Assembly: GCF_000004825.1 (NCBI RefSeq)
Contig: NW_008805064.1
Coordinates: 3,178,544-3,242,543 of the forward strand
Direction: 5' to 3'
DNA: 64,000 nucleotides
DNA from: Heterostelium album PN500
Taxonomy: Eukaryota; Evosea; Eumycetozoa; Acytosteliales; Acytosteliaceae
Within the stretch, counting starts at the first letter, position 1. Each line of letters starts with the position of its first letter. This document shows positions 60,372-64,000 of the stretch, in pieces. The position numbers and the translations under genes are program-made. The notes below the pieces were generated by a model. It saw nothing but the letters and a program-made list of their open reading frames with translations, had not been told where the DNA came from and did not search any database.

Positions 60372-62106
60372 AATGCAACACTGTGATGACCATCATACTC
60401 GCTACTGTGGCTGGGAGTACTGTTTTGAATATTTTTTAAGATCCCTATTCAACGAGTATTGCACTCAAAAAGATGGGTGAAACACCACAAAAGATAGCTA
60501 GCTTCAGATAATATCATGTCACCTGTTATAAAAATAGAAAACTAATGAATGATTGATTAAATGAATTATATAAATAAATGAATAAAATGAGCTATTTGAA
60601 TTGAGAATCAATTTCAATTGTAGATCAAGTGTGAATAATCGTGATGAGCATAAATCATTAGTGTATAGGATTGTATACTCAAAGTATAGGTTTCTTTGTT
60701 ATGTTATTTTTAATAATTGTGTAATTGTGATTCAAGATAGTTAAAGATTATTTTGTTGGTGTGTAATTATGTTAAAGTTTAAATATTTAGTAATCCAAGT
60801 TGTCTGAATATAATATTGTATTTTGTCTATAAACAAGTTAAATCGATATTTTATTGAATAAAAAACAGTAAAGATAGAGTGTAGATTAGATAAGAATAAA
60901 AGTTAACTAACCTTTTAAATTATCTTTACAAGAGTTTGCATGATAATAGAGGTAAATATAAAATATGCTAATTTTTGTTTAATAAAGCTATAGTTTAGTC
61001 AAAATGATAAATGATTGTAAGTTGTTGTTAACAACAATGAAACTAACAACAATTAAAATAATAAAAAAATACTTTTGATGTTCAGTGTTTATGATCAACA
61101 AATTGTTTTTTTTTTTTTACTTTTAGATCTTAAGATATCGTTATCAATATAATAATATCAATATTTATTTATTTTTTCAATTTTAAAAGATGTTACAGCT
61201 TTAGAATATAATAATTATTTAAAGAAAGTAAGATTCAATTCAAATGTAAGCTCAGTCAATGATTTCAGTATTGTAAGTCTATTATAATGTCTCACTCACT
61301 CTTCAATATCTATCTTTTTAGAACACAAAAAGTAAACTTAACTTGAAGAGTAATGTTGAGATAATGATCATTCCTATAATTCTAAACTAAACTAAACTAA
61401 ACTAACAAACTAATATTAATTTATTAATAGATACAGAATATGCAACGTTAGATTAGATATCGTTTGTTGTCAGCAATGTCAATATATTAGTTGAGTAGTG
61501 GTTGGTTCTGATGAATGAAGATTAGATATCAAATTGACTATACTCTCAAAGATAGATACTTATTTTGGAAGCTGATGTGAAATAGGACAAAAGCGGTGGT
61601 GGTCGACTCTTTGGCTAAATCATGACAAGGATCAACGTGATTAAAGATACTATCAGAGTGAAAGCACCATTGCAAGAGTAATACATTTCAAGTACAACCA
61701 TTTAATAGTATGGTCATCAACATTACAAATGTGTGTTCTTATTGCTATTGAGGTATGTAAATTTATAATTTTTAAAATTTGTAAATCTATTGCAATTATC
61801 TAATATACCACAATCATATAGAGAGTCAAGTTAATTTATATTTAGATTTTATTTCAACACAGCATTGGAAAATGATATTCATCAGGTACAATTTGTTGTC
61901 AAAAGCTTACTTTGCTTACCTAATAGGTGAACGATACACCAACACTTTGATCAAAGTCAATGCAGCCACTACCATCTGACAAGAAGATATGGTCACTATT
62001 GAGCAAGCGAGATCGAATGTTTCGAATCATTTACATTTGGATTACAATTATCGACACCAACAATCTTTAAATTGCTACAGATAGATTAGCAGTAAGATAA
62101 GCATTA

Positions 62107-62589
62107 ATTTATTAATTAATAGAATGTTACTAACATTTATTGATTATCATTTAGGAAATTATGGTGCATATCAATAACAGCAACAACAACATGTTGATTA
62201 TGGTGCATATCAATAACAGCAACATCAACAACAAGTTGAATATGAACAACAGAAGCAGCAACAGCAACAACAACCAAATGTAGATAATAGAAGTTACAAC
62301 AAAATCAACAAGTAAATAATAAAAGATTGCGAGAGAAACAGAAACAAGATATGACAGCACTTCAAATGGCCAAAGAAGAGTTTAAAGCGTCCATCGATCA
62401 GCCATCGAGCATATCACTCCAAACAAACCAGAGGATGACGATGAAGAACAAACCGAATAGTTATTAAAAGACAAGTCTTCAATCAAGTAAGAGAAATGAA
62501 TTAGAAGAAGAAAAATGATTATAGAAAAAAGATTTATTAATTAATAGAATGTTACTAATATATATATTGATTATCATTTAGGAAATTAT
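62107..62589 (+). repeat. 56-58 bp direct repeat pair (intron-end-like)
   Basis: Copies at 62107-62162 and 62532-62589 share ATTTATTAATTAATAGAATG, then TTACTAA, then TTGATTATCATTTAGGAAAT, with a small difference in the middle (ACATT against TATATAT). The pattern ..ATTATCATTTAG|GAAATTAT looks like the end of an intron followed by the first bases of an exon, so it may be an exon duplication in a dead gene. Confidence 0.7.
62157..62460 (+). pseudogene. Decayed Gln-rich gene fragment
   Basis: From the acceptor-like TTAG at 62151-62154 the DNA reads a Gln-rich protein with a doubled DYGAYQ-type unit in which CAA codons have become TAA twice (CAATAACAGCAAC). It continues with frame changes into KQDMTALQMAKEEFKAS and, in another frame, an acidic tail AIEHITPNKPEDDDEEQTE with a stop at 62460. 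At least two nonsense changes and one frame change make it a likely pseudogene. The family is not recognised. Confidence 0.45.
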
Positions 62590-63470
62590 AAATTTAGATA
62601 TCATACACTGGAAGAAGATGTCATTCAATAGGATAGATTTAATATCAACTACAACTCCAACAACTACAACAAATGGAAATATTATTAATAAGATTAATAA
62701 CAATAACAATTATATAAATGTAACGCAGAAACAATAACATTTAGAGTAGATAAATGACAATTTGTAAAGTGGTGATCATAGTATCAGTTTTAAAATAATA
62801 AATCATATTTATTATTCGATTCACATGACTTGATATGATTCATTTACTTTAGCATCTATGATTAATTAATGAATTAATTCAAAAAAATGAATATAAAAGT
62901 ATTTAGAAATTAAAACTTAATAAATATATTAATACAAAGAAAGAAAAGAATACATTATTAAATCAATGAATTAATGAATACATTAATAAATAAATCAATA
63001 TTTGAATCATTAATAGAATCAATTATTCTATATGTAATTTGGTTTATTTTTAGAGTAATATAGTTGTTATTAACATATTCGATTAAAAATTAAATCTAAT
63101 TTAACAAAATTCTATCTCTGTAAATCAAAGATTTTTCTTTTAAAAACTACGTAATCAATTCTATCAAATATAGTAAAATAATTATTCTTCACAGCAGTTT
63201 TCATAGATGAAAACTCCTGCCCATTATGCAAAATATATTTTATTATATTTTTTTAAAACTTCAATCTTTGAATCAAAATGGAATTTCTGAGATATAAAAA
63301 ACCTTTTTATACAAATTTAAAGCAACTACCATCTTATTCGTCAAGGTTTACATTTACAAAAATGTTAGGACAAAATGCAAAACTAAAAAATATTGTTAGG
63401 TACTTTCAATCAATTATTCAAGATTTCAATTACAGAAATAAAAGATAGGCACTACACTCCAATTTATCTG

Positions 63471-63520
63471 CAACCCGCATATTAATCGTCAGGTTTACCT
63501 GATGATTAATAAGCGGGTTG
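63471..63520. repeat. Near-perfect palindrome at base of telomeric satellite
   Basis: Left arm CAACCCGCATATTAATCGTC and AGGT, loop TT, right arm ACCTGATGATTAATAAGCGG and GTTG: two arms of 24 bases, with one mismatch in the inner 14 pairs and small differences near the AT step. It could form a long hairpin or cruciform. The right arm runs straight into the first GGGTTG of the 23-mer array, so the left arm carries an inverted piece of that array's beginning. Confidence 0.88.
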
Positions 63521-63928
63521 CCACAGGGCAGAGCCCCGGGTTGCCACAGGGCAGAGCCCCGGGTTGCCACAGGGCAGAGCCCCGGGTTGCCACAGGGCAG
63601 AGCCCCGGGTTGCCACAGGGCAGAGCCCCGGGTTGCCACAGGGCAGAGCCCCGGGTTGCCACAGGGCAGAGCCCCGGGTTGCCACAGGGCAGAGCCCCGG
63701 GTTGCCACAGGGCAGAGCCCCGGGTTGCCACAGGGCAGAGCCCCGGGTTGCCACAGGGCAGAGCCCCGGGTTGCCACAGGGCAGAGCCCCGGGTTGCCAC
63801 AGGGCAGAGCCCCGGGTTGCCACAGGGCAGAGCCCCGGGTTGCCACAGGGCAGAGCCCCGGGTTGCCACAGGGCAGAGCCCCGGGTTGCCACAGGGCAGA
63901 GCCCCGGGTTGCCACAGGGCAGAGCCCC
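63515..63928 (+). repeat. GC-rich 23-bp subtelomeric satellite, 18 identical copies
   Basis: Unit GGGTTGCCACAGGGCAGAGC + CCC repeated 18 times without a change, then a partial GGGTTGC. The unit is about 70% GC in an AT-rich chromosome end. Since 23 is not divisible by three, three units give a 69-base period with no stops in several frames on both strands; these frames are repeat artefacts, not genes. It touches the telomere directly. Confidence 0.95.
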
Positions 63929-63935
63929 GGGTTGC

Positions 63936-64000
63936 GGGTAGGGTAAGGGTAAGGGTAAGGGTAAGGGTAAGGGTAAGGGTAGGGTAGGGTAAGGGTAAGG
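63936..64000 (+). repeat. Telomeric repeats (TAAGGG with TAGGG variants)
   Basis: GGGTA GGGTAA GGGTAA.. to the window end, mostly GGGTAA with three shorter GGGTA units. The G-rich strand points 5' to 3' towards the window end, as required for a right-hand chromosome end. The repeat differs from the D. discoideum chromosome ends, which carry rDNA-like sequence instead of a simple repeat. The window stops inside the array. Confidence 0.92.

Larger units (their letters stand above)
60387..63470. other. Subtelomeric DNA with decayed gene pieces
   Basis: 3 kb without an intact gene. Pieces with coding composition occur at 61570-61745, 61925-62050 and 62157-62460 but are broken by stops and frame changes. 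A 56-58 bp direct repeat is present (62107 and 62532). The rest, especially 62760-63400, is AT-rich with many TTAATTAA/AATAAA words. Confidence 0.55.

Noticed and set aside
63515-63928. CRISPR array
   Set aside because: The repeats are directly contiguous with no spacers, and the DNA is eukaryotic nuclear.
63430-63987. Long open frames on both strands in the 23-mer array (GLCPVATRGSALWQP-type repeats)
   Set aside because: They follow from a stop-free 23-base unit read in three phases; no promoter, no family, and a composition unlike any gene in the window.

Overview
This window is nuclear DNA of a social amoeba (Dictyostelia), ending at a chromosome end. The evidence is the very AT-rich intergenic DNA, the short AT-rich GT..AG introns in most genes, the long Asn, Gln and Thr runs inside otherwise conserved proteins, and typical dictyostelid genes: an F-box/SH2/ankyrin protein, a MyTH4-FERM myosin with SH3, type III glutamine synthetase and a CBM49-like secreted protein. 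The TAAGGG-type telomere and the moderately GC-rich coding DNA point away from D. discoideum itself and towards an early-branching lineage (Cavenderia, Heterostelium or Acytostelium). The species is an inference. Exon boundaries were worked out by hand from splice consensus, reading phase and protein-family continuity.

Layout. 0.7-9 kb: a secreted CBM49-like protein (+), NAPE-PLD (-), long-chain acyl-CoA synthetase (+) and a CDP-alcohol phosphotransferase (-). 9.5-18.5 kb: an RlmL-like RNA methyltransferase (-), a longin-like protein (+), a small gene without a visible start (+), a mitochondrial helical-repeat protein (-) and TFIIF beta (+). 18.8-24 kb: a large phospholipase D (-) with a disordered N-terminal region. 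24-28.4 kb: a gene-poor stretch with degenerate repeats and an orphan exon, then a MINDY-family protein (-) that has lost its catalytic residues. 29.5-38 kb: a myosin of about 2,670 residues (+) with one apparent frameshift. 38.3-46 kb: a small surface protein (-), an ERGIC-53-like cargo receptor (+) and type III glutamine synthetase (+). 46-48.6 kb: gene debris and a purine tandem repeat. 48.6-56 kb: a nucleostemin-family GTPase (-), mevalonate kinase (-) and the F-box/SH2/ankyrin protein (+). 56.3-59.7 kb: an NmrA-like oxidoreductase (-) and a beta-helix membrane protein (-). From 60 kb to the end the DNA is subtelomeric: a 9-bp minisatellite, decayed gene pieces, a near-perfect palindrome, 18 identical copies of a GC-rich 23-mer, and the telomere.

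The genes do not form operons. Four phospholipid or fatty-acid enzymes (NAPE-PLD, acyl-CoA synthetase, CDP-alcohol phosphotransferase, PLD) lie within 23 kb and could touch the same lipid pools, but shared regulation is not shown. The most notable items are the pseudo-deubiquitinase, the chromosome-end architecture, the 10-nt internal microexon and the myosin frameshift.
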